A DNA stretch of 5,960 nucleotides from the NCBI GenBank assembly GCA_018812385.1, contig JAHJDU010000217.1:1-5960 (forward strand), in the 5' to 3' direction. This stretch comes from Pseudomonadota bacterium. Lineage in GTDB: Bacteria; Desulfobacterota; Desulfobacteria; Desulfobacterales; Desulfobacteraceae. This document shows positions 1 to 5,896 of this stretch, piece by piece (within the stretch, counting starts at the first letter, position 1; every line of letters begins with the position of its first letter). Under the pieces are notes generated by a model. The model was not told the origin of the DNA. It worked only from the letters and a program-made list of their open reading frames with translations, and did not search any database. Position numbers and translations under genes: made by a program.

Positions 1-73
1 AGAATAAAATATATAACTGCAATTGGCAAGCTTTCAGAGGATTCATGGAATTGTTTTTAACACGCAATAACCC

Positions 74-102
74 TTGACATAAAATTGAAGGGAGTTTATA
101 TC
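74..102 (+). promoter_or_regulatory. Sigma-70-like promoter for the operon
   Basis: A perfect -35 hexamer TTGACA lies at 74-79. A 17-base spacer follows, then a -10-like TATATC at 97-102, which matches four of six consensus positions. Transcription would start near 108-110 and leave an AT-rich leader of about 50 bases before the ATG at 162. No comparably good promoter was found between the first gene and dsrM, so this is the best candidate for driving all six genes. The call rests on sequence match and spacing only. Confidence 0.6.
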
Positions 103-161
103 CTTTTAACAATTAAACTAAGGCATTAATATTATTTTTAATAAAAAAATATAAGCAAAAT

Positions 162-677
162 ATGGATTTAAAACAGGTACTTAAAAAAAATAAGGAATCG
201 TTTATAAAAAAATGGTTCCAGGCAACAATTGATACATATCCCCAACAAACTGCAAAAATACTGGGCAAAGACTCCAACCGGTTTGACAATCCAGTCGGTG
301 CCATTACCCATGAAACCATTGAAGATGTATTTACTCTTATCCTGGAAGATTTCAATCAGGAAATGCTTGAAAAAACACTTGATCCTGTAATCCGGATCAG
401 GGCGGTACAGGCATTTTCAGCTTCGCAGGCAGTCAGTTTTGTTTTTGCTTTAAAACAAATTGGTGAAGATATCATTGATGGCAATTTAATCAGAGAATTT
501 GACAAACTTGTTGATAAGATTGCTCTGGCGGCATTCAACAGGTTTATGAAATGTAGAGAAGAAATATTCCTTTTAAAGGCCACTGAGAGTAAAAGGCGGA
601 TTCACAGGGCTTTTGAAAGGGCGGGTTTAGTAGCTGAGCTATCGGAAGAAGATCTCCTTGGCTCTAAAAAATCTTAA
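162..677 (+). CDS. RsbRD_N-domain-like small protein, putative regulator
   Basis: This 171-residue soluble protein has no signal peptide or membrane helix and looks mostly alpha-helical. Its pattern resembles the RsbRD N-terminal domain family (RsbT co-antagonist type): Trp18 in an N-terminal helix, Tyr26-Pro27, then Phe41 followed by NPVG at 43-46, RIRAVQ at 78-83, and FSASQAVSFVFALK at 85-98. It ends in a charged tail after residue 140. No STAS, kinase, phosphatase or DNA-binding domain is attached, so it is the stand-alone sensor-like domain. The start at 162 has little Shine-Dalgarno sequence, only AT-rich leader, so translation may be weak. It is the first gene after the promoter and lies 54 bases ahead of dsrM in the same direction, which suggests co-transcription with the Dsr complex. 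From memory, a protein of this type recurs ahead of dsrM in deltaproteobacterial sulfate reducers. Its function is unknown; regulation, sensing or assembly of the complex would be inference. The gene is secure; the family call is from motif recognition. Confidence 0.8.
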   Translation: MDLKQVLKKNKESFIKKWFQATIDTYPQQTAKILGKDSNRFDNPVGAITHETIEDVFTLILEDFNQEMLEKTLDPVIRIRAVQAFSASQAVSFVFALKQIGEDIIDGNLIREFDKLVDKIALAAFNRFMKCREEIFLLKATESKRRIHRAFERAGLVAELSEEDLLGSKKS

Positions 678-678
678 C

Positions 679-709
679 ATGCACGACAAAATTTAGGTTT
701 GTCCTGCAT
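679..709 (+). repeat. Inverted repeat / RNA hairpin ahead of dsrM
   Basis: The arms at 679-690 and 698-709 are 12 bases each and complementary except for one C/C mismatch. The loop is 7 bases. The next bases (ATAAAACAATGAGG) contain no T-tract, so this is not a typical intrinsic terminator. The hairpin begins just after the stop codon of the upstream gene and ends 8 bases before the dsrM ribosome binding site, which stays unpaired. It could be an RNA processing or stability element that separates expression of the small gene from the complex, a partial attenuator, or a DNA operator palindrome. Confidence 0.6.
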
Positions 710-717
710 AAAACAAT

Positions 718-724
718 GAGGTGG
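718..724 (+). promoter_or_regulatory. Ribosome binding site of dsrM
   Basis: GAGGTGG lies 7 bases before the ATG at 732. It is a strong Shine-Dalgarno sequence, in contrast to the weak leader of the gene upstream, and it fixes the dsrM start. Confidence 0.75.
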
Positions 725-731
725 TTATAAT

Positions 732-1739
732 ATGAATCAAAAGTACTTGATCCCCCTGACAGCTGTTTTTCTGCTTTTTTTAGTAGCATACACAGGGGTT
801 GAGGGAGCAGGGCTTCAGTGGTTCTTCGGAATTGTTTTCCCCTATGTGGCGATTCTTGCTTTCCTTGCCGGGTTTGTATACAAGGTTTTAGGATGGGCAT
901 CTTCTGCTGTCCCGTTCAGGATTCCAACAACCTGTGGGCAACAAAAATCTCTTCCATGGATAAAACAGAACACCATTGACAATCCTGATACTTCAACAGG
1001 TGTGGTTTTGCGTATGATTCTTGAAATTTTTCTTTTCAGGTCTCTGTTCAGAAACACAAAAGCAGCATTCAACAGAAATGCATCCAACAGGCTTTCCTAT
1101 TCCTGGGAAATTTTCCTATGGGTAGGCGCCCTTGCCTTTCATTATTCCTTTTTAGTGGTTTTGTTAAGGCATTTCAGGTTTTTTACATCCCCTGTACCAT
1201 CCTGTATAAAATTTCTGGAATATATTGACGGTATTGTACAATTGGGGCTTCCCGGAATATTTTTATCCGGTGTTGTCTTGCTTGCAGCAACATTGTTTTT
1301 GCTTGCAAGAAGAATATTTGATGCCAAGGTCACCTATATCTCCCAGGCGGCTGATTACTTTCCCTTATTTCTTATCATCGGGATTGCAGCAAGTGGTTTG
1401 TCCATGAGATATTTTACAAAGGTTGACATTATCGGCATTAAAACACTTACCATGGGCCTTGTAACCTTCAGCCCAACCATTCCCGAAGGTGTTAGCGGTC
1501 TTTTTTATGCCCATGTTTTTCTGGTGAGTATCCTTTTTGCATATTTCCCTGCCAGCAAGCTCATGCATCTGGGCGGAATCTTCTTAAGCCCCACAAGAAA
1601 TATGGCAAACAATACCCGTGCAAAAAGACATGTTAACCCCTGGAACTATGATGTGAAAACCCATACATATGAAGAGTATGAGGATCACTTCAGAGAAAAA
1701 ATGATTGAAGCTGGCCTGCCAGTGGATAAGAAGGAGTAA
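732..1739 (+). CDS. dsrM: DsrM, NarI-like cytochrome b subunit of DsrMKJOP
   Basis: This 335-residue integral membrane protein is of the nitrate reductase gamma (NarI) type. It is predicted to carry two b hemes and to pass electrons between the quinone pool and DsrK. Hydrophobic segments are visible at about 5-22, 31-53, 126-148, 172-194, 208-226 and 257-275. Four histidines lie in or at the ends of two of these helices: His137 and His147 in the third, and His261 and His279 in and after the last. They are the natural candidates for bis-His ligation of two hemes. A hydrophilic loop at about 55-125 and a cytoplasmic C-terminal tail (about 285-335, with the NPWNY element at 302-306) should contact DsrK. 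The length matches the sulfate-reducer form rather than the roughly 245-residue form recalled for purple sulfur bacteria. It starts a tightly packed cluster, with dsrK only 3 bases downstream. HmcE/TmcC/HmeC-type relatives share the fold, but the following K-J-O-P genes settle the name. Confidence 0.95.
   Translation: MNQKYLIPLTAVFLLFLVAYTGVEGAGLQWFFGIVFPYVAILAFLAGFVYKVLGWASSAVPFRIPTTCGQQKSLPWIKQNTIDNPDTSTGVVLRMILEIFLFRSLFRNTKAAFNRNASNRLSYSWEIFLWVGALAFHYSFLVVLLRHFRFFTSPVPSCIKFLEYIDGIVQLGLPGIFLSGVVLLAATLFLLARRIFDAKVTYISQAADYFPLFLIIGIAASGLSMRYFTKVDIIGIKTLTMGLVTFSPTIPEGVSGLFYAHVFLVSILFAYFPASKLMHLGGIFLSPTRNMANNTRAKRHVNPWNYDVKTHTYEEYEDHFREKMIEAGLPVDKKE
1731..1736 (+). promoter_or_regulatory. Ribosome binding site of dsrK inside the dsrM end
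   Basis: AAGGAG lies 6 bases before the dsrK ATG at 1743 and sits within the last codons of dsrM (the Lys-Glu end), ending just before its stop codon. Ribosomes finishing dsrM are therefore placed directly on the dsrK start, which implies translational coupling. Confidence 0.75.
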
Positions 1740-1742
1740 TAG

Positions 1743-3428
1743 ATGTCTGACCAACTAAAACCAAATGAGCTATTAGATAAAATAGACTATAGCCCCAAAT
1801 CAGAATCAGGGCCAGAATCAGCATCAAGCAATTGGATGGATACGACGGCTTCGGTCCAGATCAGACCGGGAATGTATTGCTATGCGGCAAAGGCTGACAG
1901 TGTGGAAACACTTGGCCTGCCCAATGCACGGCCATGGAATCCACTTGATGATGATTGGAAACTTCCGGATAACTGGCAGGAAATTATTTTTCAGGGCTTA
2001 AAAGAACGTCTGGAAAAATTTAGAACATTCAAAGTATTCATGGATATCTGTGTACGCTGCGGCGCATGTGCTGATAAATGTCATTTTTTCCTTGGAACGG
2101 GTGATCCCAAAAACATGCCTGTCTTAAGAGCCGAACTTTTAAGATCTGTATACAGAAATGATTTTTCAACTGCCGCAAAAATCCTGAGTAAAATACCGGG
2201 CGGAAAAGCATTGGCAGGTGCAAGACCAATGACCATGGATGTTCTCAAGGAATGGTGGTACTACTTTTTCCAGTGCACAGAATGCAGACGTTGTTCTGTC
2301 TTCTGTCCCTATGGAATAGACACAGCTGAAATCACCATCATGGCAAGGGAGATTTTCAACCTTTTAGGTCTGAACATTGACTGGATTGCAACCCCTGTCT
2401 CAAACTGTTTTAAAACAGGTAACCATCTGGGAATTCAACCCCATGCCTTTAAAGACATGCTGGAATTCTTTGTGGAAGATATTGAAGATGTTACAGGAGT
2501 GGATTGCACACCTAATTTCCAGAAAAAAGGGGCGGACATCCTGTTTATAACACCTTCCGGGGATGTATTTGCAGATCCTGGAACCTATACCTGCCAGGGA
2601 TATCTTATTTTGTTCCAGTATCTTAAAGATAAATATGGACTGGATGTCACCTGGAGTACCTATGCATCTGAGGGCGGAAACTTTGGTTTCTTTACTTCCC
2701 ATGAGACCATGAAACGTCTGAATGCCAAAATGTATGCAGAAGCCAGACGTCTCGGCGTTAAATGGATTCTGGGTGGTGAGTGCGGTCACATGTGGCGTGT
2801 CATCCATCAGTACATGGATACAATGAATGGCCCTGCCGACTTTCTTGAAGAGCCTGTGAACCCAATTACCGGCACCAAATTTGAAAATGCCAAATCCACT
2901 AAGATGGTTCATATCACGGAATTCACTGCCGACCTTATCAAACATGGGAAACTTGAACTTGATAAGAGCCGTAATGCCAACCGCATCATGACCTTCCATG
3001 ATTCCTGTAATACCTCAAGGGGCATGGGACTTCTTGATGAGCCGAGATATGTGATTCAGAATGTCTGCGACAACTTCTATGAGATGCCGCCAAACACTAT
3101 TCGAGAGCAAACCTTCTGCTGTGGTTCCGGTTCCGGCCTCAACGCCGGTGAAAACATGGAGCTTAGAATGGCAGGAGCCCTTCCAAGAGCCAATGCACTC
3201 AAATATGTTCACGAGAAATTCGGGGTAAATACCCTTGGTACCGTCTGTGCAATTGACAGGGCTGCCCTGACAACCCTGTGCGAATACTGGGTACCCGAGG
3301 TAGAAGTTTATGGTATCACTGAACTGGTTGGAAATGCTTTGATTCTTCCGGGTGAAAAGAAGAGAACCCAGGACTTGAGGTTTGAACCCTTACCCGGCAT
3401 GGAGTTAGAGGAGGATGAAGATGAATAA
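1743..3428 (+). CDS. dsrK: DsrK, HdrD-like iron-sulfur catalytic subunit
   Basis: This 561-residue cytoplasmic protein is related to the HdrD subunit of heterodisulfide reductase. In sulfate reducers DsrK is the proposed site where electrons from DsrM reduce the DsrC trisulfide. Two classical CX2CX2CX3C motifs bind [4Fe-4S] clusters: Cys103/106/109/113 and Cys178/181/184/188. The C-terminal CCG-type region has Cys422, then Cys459-Cys460-Gly, then Cys502, a CX36CCX41C arrangement expected to hold the special catalytic cluster. The final CxxC of the HdrD pattern reads C-A-I-D here (Cys502, Asp505). An earlier half-domain keeps only isolated cysteines, Cys284 and Cys347 (GGECGH). The N-terminal 95 residues and a strongly acidic C-terminus (ELEEDEDE) flank the core. 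There is no signal peptide or membrane helix. It follows dsrM by 3 bases and overlaps dsrJ by 8 bases. HmcF/TmcB are relatives, but the gene order identifies DsrK. Confidence 0.96.
   Translation: MSDQLKPNELLDKIDYSPKSESGPESASSNWMDTTASVQIRPGMYCYAAKADSVETLGLPNARPWNPLDDDWKLPDNWQEIIFQGLKERLEKFRTFKVFMDICVRCGACADKCHFFLGTGDPKNMPVLRAELLRSVYRNDFSTAAKILSKIPGGKALAGARPMTMDVLKEWWYYFFQCTECRRCSVFCPYGIDTAEITIMAREIFNLLGLNIDWIATPVSNCFKTGNHLGIQPHAFKDMLEFFVEDIEDVTGVDCTPNFQKKGADILFITPSGDVFADPGTYTCQGYLILFQYLKDKYGLDVTWSTYASEGGNFGFFTSHETMKRLNAKMYAEARRLGVKWILGGECGHMWRVIHQYMDTMNGPADFLEEPVNPITGTKFENAKSTKMVHITEFTADLIKHGKLELDKSRNANRIMTFHDSCNTSRGMGLLDEPRYVIQNVCDNFYEMPPNTIREQTFCCGSGSGLNAGENMELRMAGALPRANALKYVHEKFGVNTLGTVCAIDRAALTTLCEYWVPEVEVYGITELVGNALILPGEKKRTQDLRFEPLPGMELEEDEDE
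3408..3414 (+). promoter_or_regulatory. Ribosome binding site deciding the dsrJ start
   Basis: GAGGAGG ends immediately before an ATG at 3415 and 6 bases before a second in-frame ATG at 3421. A spacer of zero cannot work well, so 3421 is the likely start of dsrJ. The same bases encode part of the acidic C-terminus of DsrK. Confidence 0.7.
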
Positions 3429-3816
3429 AAATTATATCATAACAGGACTTGTAATTTTTGTCCTGGCAGTGCTCTCACCCTTCTGGTTTAATATTGTTAC
3501 AACCACCCAGGCAGCGCCTGAACCGGAACTTTTAGGCAAAGCCAAGGCCCAGAAAAAATGCGTGCTGAATAAATATGAGATGAGAGCCAATCACATGTCT
3601 CTCTTGGATGAATGGAGAGATTCCGTGGTAAGGAATGCCGATAGAATGTACAAAGCTGCCAATGGCAATTCATTTAATATGAGCCTTTCCACTGGTGAGA
3701 ACTCATGTCTTGGATGCCATGAAGATAAAGCAAAATTTTGTGACTCTTGTCATACCTATGCTTCGGTTAATCCCTATTGCTGGGAATGTCACACAAACCC
3801 CAAGGAGATTAAATGA
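3421..3816 (+). CDS. dsrJ: DsrJ, periplasmic triheme cytochrome c
   Basis: From the ATG at 3421 the protein is 131 residues; an in-frame ATG at 3415 would add two. A single N-terminal hydrophobic segment (about 5-28) ends near QAA at 30-32 and acts as an uncleaved anchor or signal sequence, placing the rest in the periplasm. Three c-type heme motifs are present: CLGCH at 96-100, CDSCH at 107-111 and CWECH at 120-124. The small size and lone N-terminal Cys47, outside any heme motif, match DsrJ. In this family a Cys at this point is reported to ligate one heme in an unusual His/Cys pair. His58 and Met residues nearby (53, 59) are other possible distal ligands. It overlaps dsrK by 8 bases and dsrO by 4. 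Its exact role is unsettled; it probably exchanges electrons with DsrO or handles periplasmic sulfur chemistry. Confidence 0.95.
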   Translation: MNKNYIITGLVIFVLAVLSPFWFNIVTTTQAAPEPELLGKAKAQKKCVLNKYEMRANHMSLLDEWRDSVVRNADRMYKAANGNSFNMSLSTGENSCLGCHEDKAKFCDSCHTYASVNPYCWECHTNPKEIK

Positions 3817-4637
3817 TGAAAAAGAGCAGAAGAAGCTTTCTTAAAGTAGCAGGTATTGCTGCCATTGGATTGGGTGCTGCTCCGGCAATGAACTTTGCTG
3901 CATCTGGTTCTAATGGTACAGCCCTTGCGGTGAAAAGCAAAAATGAAGCGATGCTTTTTGCCCATCGCTGGGGCATGGTTATTGATACCAGCAAGATTAC
4001 GGATGAAGTTGTTGAAAATATTGTCGCGGCCTGTCACAAAGCCCATAATGTACCCGACTTTAATCATGAAGTGGATGCGGAAAAATTTCCCAATACGCGC
4101 CCTGTCAATCACAAACAGGAAGTCAAATGGATATGGAAAGAAAAATTTCCCTATGCATTCCCTGACAAGGAAGATGAATTTCTTGCAGAGAAATACCATG
4201 ATCTTCCATTTCTTGTGACCTGCAACCATTGCAAAAACGCCCCCTGTGTTAAGGCGTGCCCCACACAGGCGACATTTAAAAGAGAAGACGGGATTGTCCT
4301 GATGGACTTTCACCGCTGTATTGGATGCCGTTTTTGCATGGCAGCCTGTCCATTTGGAGCCAGAAGTTTTAACTTCAGGGATCCAAGACCGTTTATCGAA
4401 GAGACAGTTCCTGCCTTCCCCACCCGTTCCAAAGGGGTTGTGGAAAAATGCAACTTCTGCGCTGAACGACTGGCCATAGGTGAACAGCCCCATTGTGTTG
4501 AGGCATCAGAAGGTGCAATTTTGGTGGGAGACCTTGAAGACCCCGAATCCGATGTCAGGGCACTTTTAAATGAACATTATACAATAAGACGTAAACAGTC
4601 TCTGGGCACTGAACCCTCTGTTTACTATGTCATGTAA
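3813..4637 (+). CDS. dsrO: DsrO, Tat-exported iron-sulfur subunit
   Basis: This 274-residue ferredoxin-like protein is of the DmsB/NrfC type. It begins with a twin-arginine signal (SRRSFLK at 5-11, then a hydrophobic stretch to about 30), so it is exported folded to the periplasmic face. Clear cluster motifs are CX2CX4CX3C at Cys137/140/145/149 and CX2CX2CX3C at Cys169/172/175/179. A third motif starts CX2CX11C at Cys213/216/228, but its fourth position is Ser232. The N-terminal motif of four-cluster relatives is reduced to Cys74. Counting ligands gives three [4Fe-4S] clusters. DsrO should relay electrons between DsrJ and the DsrP membrane subunit. The start overlaps the dsrJ stop as ATGA at 3813. 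AAGGAG at 3802-3807 serves either this ATG (spacer 5) or the next in-frame one at 3816 (spacer 8), so the first Met is uncertain. dsrP follows 11 bases later. Confidence 0.95.
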   Translation: MMKKSRRSFLKVAGIAAIGLGAAPAMNFAASGSNGTALAVKSKNEAMLFAHRWGMVIDTSKITDEVVENIVAACHKAHNVPDFNHEVDAEKFPNTRPVNHKQEVKWIWKEKFPYAFPDKEDEFLAEKYHDLPFLVTCNHCKNAPCVKACPTQATFKREDGIVLMDFHRCIGCRFCMAACPFGARSFNFRDPRPFIEETVPAFPTRSKGVVEKCNFCAERLAIGEQPHCVEASEGAILVGDLEDPESDVRALLNEHYTIRRKQSLGTEPSVYYVM

Positions 4638-4643
4638 GAGGAG
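4638..4643 (+). promoter_or_regulatory. Ribosome binding site of dsrP
   Basis: GAGGAG starts right after the dsrO stop codon and lies 5 bases before the ATG at 4649. It supports that start for dsrP. Confidence 0.7.
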
Positions 4644-4648
4644 CGAGT

Positions 4649-5806
4649 ATGCTTGAAATAGCTATCAAAGGAAGCAAAAATTATTGGTTATGGATAGTCT
4701 TTCTGCTCGCTGTAATAGGAGCAGGAGCGGTTGCTTATATTGATCAATTCATGAACGGCCTTATGACCACGGGCATGAGCCGGGATGTATCATGGGGTTT
4801 TTATATTGCAAACTTTACCTTTCTTGTGGGTGTTGCCGCAGGGGGTGTTATGGTTGTTATCCCCTATTATCTTCATGATTATGAAAAATTTCACAGGATC
4901 ACCATTTTAGGAGAATTTCTGGCAGTTGGTGCTCTGGTCATGTGTCTTCTTTTCGTAACTGTGGATTTAGGACAACCCACCCGTGTGCTGAACTTATTCT
5001 TATATCCGTCACCCAAATCAATACTGTTCTATGACGTGTTGGTTATTAACGGTTATCTTTTTTTGAATATTGTTGTTGGATGGAAGATTTTAGAGGCAGA
5101 AAGAAATCAGGTCGAGCCAGCCTGGTGGACAAAACCTCTGATTTACATTTCTATTCCCTTTGCCATTGGTATTCATACGGTAACAGCCTATCTTTACTGC
5201 GGTCTTCCAGGCCGTGGATTCTGGCTGACAGCCATTCTGGCACCCAGGTTTCTGGCATCAGCATTTGCTGCAGGCCCGGCATTTTTGATCATTCTCTGCT
5301 ATATTATAAAAAAGTTCACCAAGTTTGATCCGGGCTGGGAAGCCATGCAGACATTGTCAAAAATCGTCTGTTATGCCATTATTGCCAATCTGTTCTTCTT
5401 TCTATGCGAAGTCTTTGTTGTCTACTATTCCAATATTCCCGGACATAAAGCCCATATCCAGTATCTCTTGTTTGGATATCACGGATACAATGCCCTTGTG
5501 CCCTGGATGTGGACCAGTTTGACACTCATGGGAACAGGTGCAATTTTCCTTTTAATTCCACAATTGAGAAACAATAAAACCCTTTTGCCTGTCACCTGTG
5601 CCATGATAGTTTTCGGGGCATGGATTGATAAAGGTCTTGGTATGATCTCAGGCGGGTTTGTACCATCTCCTTTGCACCATGTGACAGAGTACGCACCCAC
5701 AGGGCCTGAAATCATGATTACCCTGGCAGTTTATGCCACAGGCTTTCTGGTTCTGACCATTCTTTATAAACTTGCAACCCAGGTTAAAGAAGAGGTCCGC
5801 GGATAG
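4649..5806 (+). CDS. dsrP: DsrP, NrfD-like integral membrane subunit
   Basis: This 385-residue polytopic protein is of the NrfD/PsrC type, which exchanges electrons between quinones and a periplasmic ferredoxin subunit, here DsrO. About ten hydrophobic helices can be read: 12-32, 50-75, 87-108, 126-148, 162-184, 198-221, 236-260, 284-303, 311-330 and 356-376. That is the longer ten-helix form. Charged residues within or beside helices (Asp106, Glu253, Asp326) are candidates for quinone binding or proton movement. Histidines at 176, 278 and 343-344 lie at helix ends or loops. There is no Cys-rich motif and no cleavable signal. It is the last gene of the operon, and two terminator hairpins follow directly. 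NrfD-type subunits occur in many complexes (Hmc, Qrc, Act, Psr), so the name rests on its position after dsrO. Confidence 0.95.
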   Translation: MLEIAIKGSKNYWLWIVFLLAVIGAGAVAYIDQFMNGLMTTGMSRDVSWGFYIANFTFLVGVAAGGVMVVIPYYLHDYEKFHRITILGEFLAVGALVMCLLFVTVDLGQPTRVLNLFLYPSPKSILFYDVLVINGYLFLNIVVGWKILEAERNQVEPAWWTKPLIYISIPFAIGIHTVTAYLYCGLPGRGFWLTAILAPRFLASAFAAGPAFLIILCYIIKKFTKFDPGWEAMQTLSKIVCYAIIANLFFFLCEVFVVYYSNIPGHKAHIQYLLFGYHGYNALVPWMWTSLTLMGTGAIFLLIPQLRNNKTLLPVTCAMIVFGAWIDKGLGMISGGFVPSPLHHVTEYAPTGPEIMITLAVYATGFLVLTILYKLATQVKEEVRG

Positions 5807-5816
5807 TTTGACCCTT

Positions 5817-5849
5817 GGGGATAGATTTAAAATCTGTTCCCTTATTTTT
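5817..5849 (+). terminator. First intrinsic terminator after dsrP
   Basis: Bases 5817-5826 pair with 5832-5841 in a 10-bp stem (two of the pairs G-U) around a 5-base AT loop. The foot is GGG/CCC. The run TTATTTTT follows at 5842-5849. It begins 11 bases after the dsrP stop codon. The middle of the stem is AT-rich, so it may be weaker than the second hairpin. Confidence 0.6.
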
Positions 5850-5859
5850 GATCTTTATT

Positions 5860-5896
5860 CAGGGGAGTTTCTTTGATGGAACTCCCCTGTTTTATT
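5860..5896 (+). terminator. Second, stronger intrinsic terminator
   Basis: Arms 5860-5871 and 5878-5889 form a 12-bp stem with one G-U pair and a 6-base loop. The GC-rich foot CAGGGGAG pairs with CTCCCCTG, and TTTTATT follows at 5890-5896. On the opposite strand the flank has no T-run, so it acts on the dsr operon only. Confidence 0.85.

Noticed and set aside
20..58. Possible terminator of an upstream gene (CAATT/AATTG arms, then TTTTT)
   Set aside because: The arms are 5 AT-rich base pairs around a loop of 24 bases, too weak to call. No upstream coding end is visible in positions 1-73.
499..641. Internal promoter for dsrM (TTGACA at 499-504, TTGAAA at 613-618)
   Set aside because: Neither -35-like hexamer has a -10-like sequence at 16-18 bases spacing.
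2400..2999. 199-residue open frame on the - strand inside dsrK
   Set aside because: It lies wholly opposite a strongly supported gene, shows no recognisable motif, and has no plausible ribosome binding site context. It is a shadow of the dsrK codon pattern.
3789..4493. 234-residue open frame on the - strand opposite dsrO
   Set aside because: It covers the conserved cluster motifs of dsrO in antisense and has no coherent domain pattern. Its length is explained by codon bias on the + strand.
5080..5522. Two overlapping + strand frames (82 and 65 residues) inside dsrP
   Set aside because: They are out of frame with the conserved NrfD-like protein, lack ribosome binding sites and show no family resemblance.
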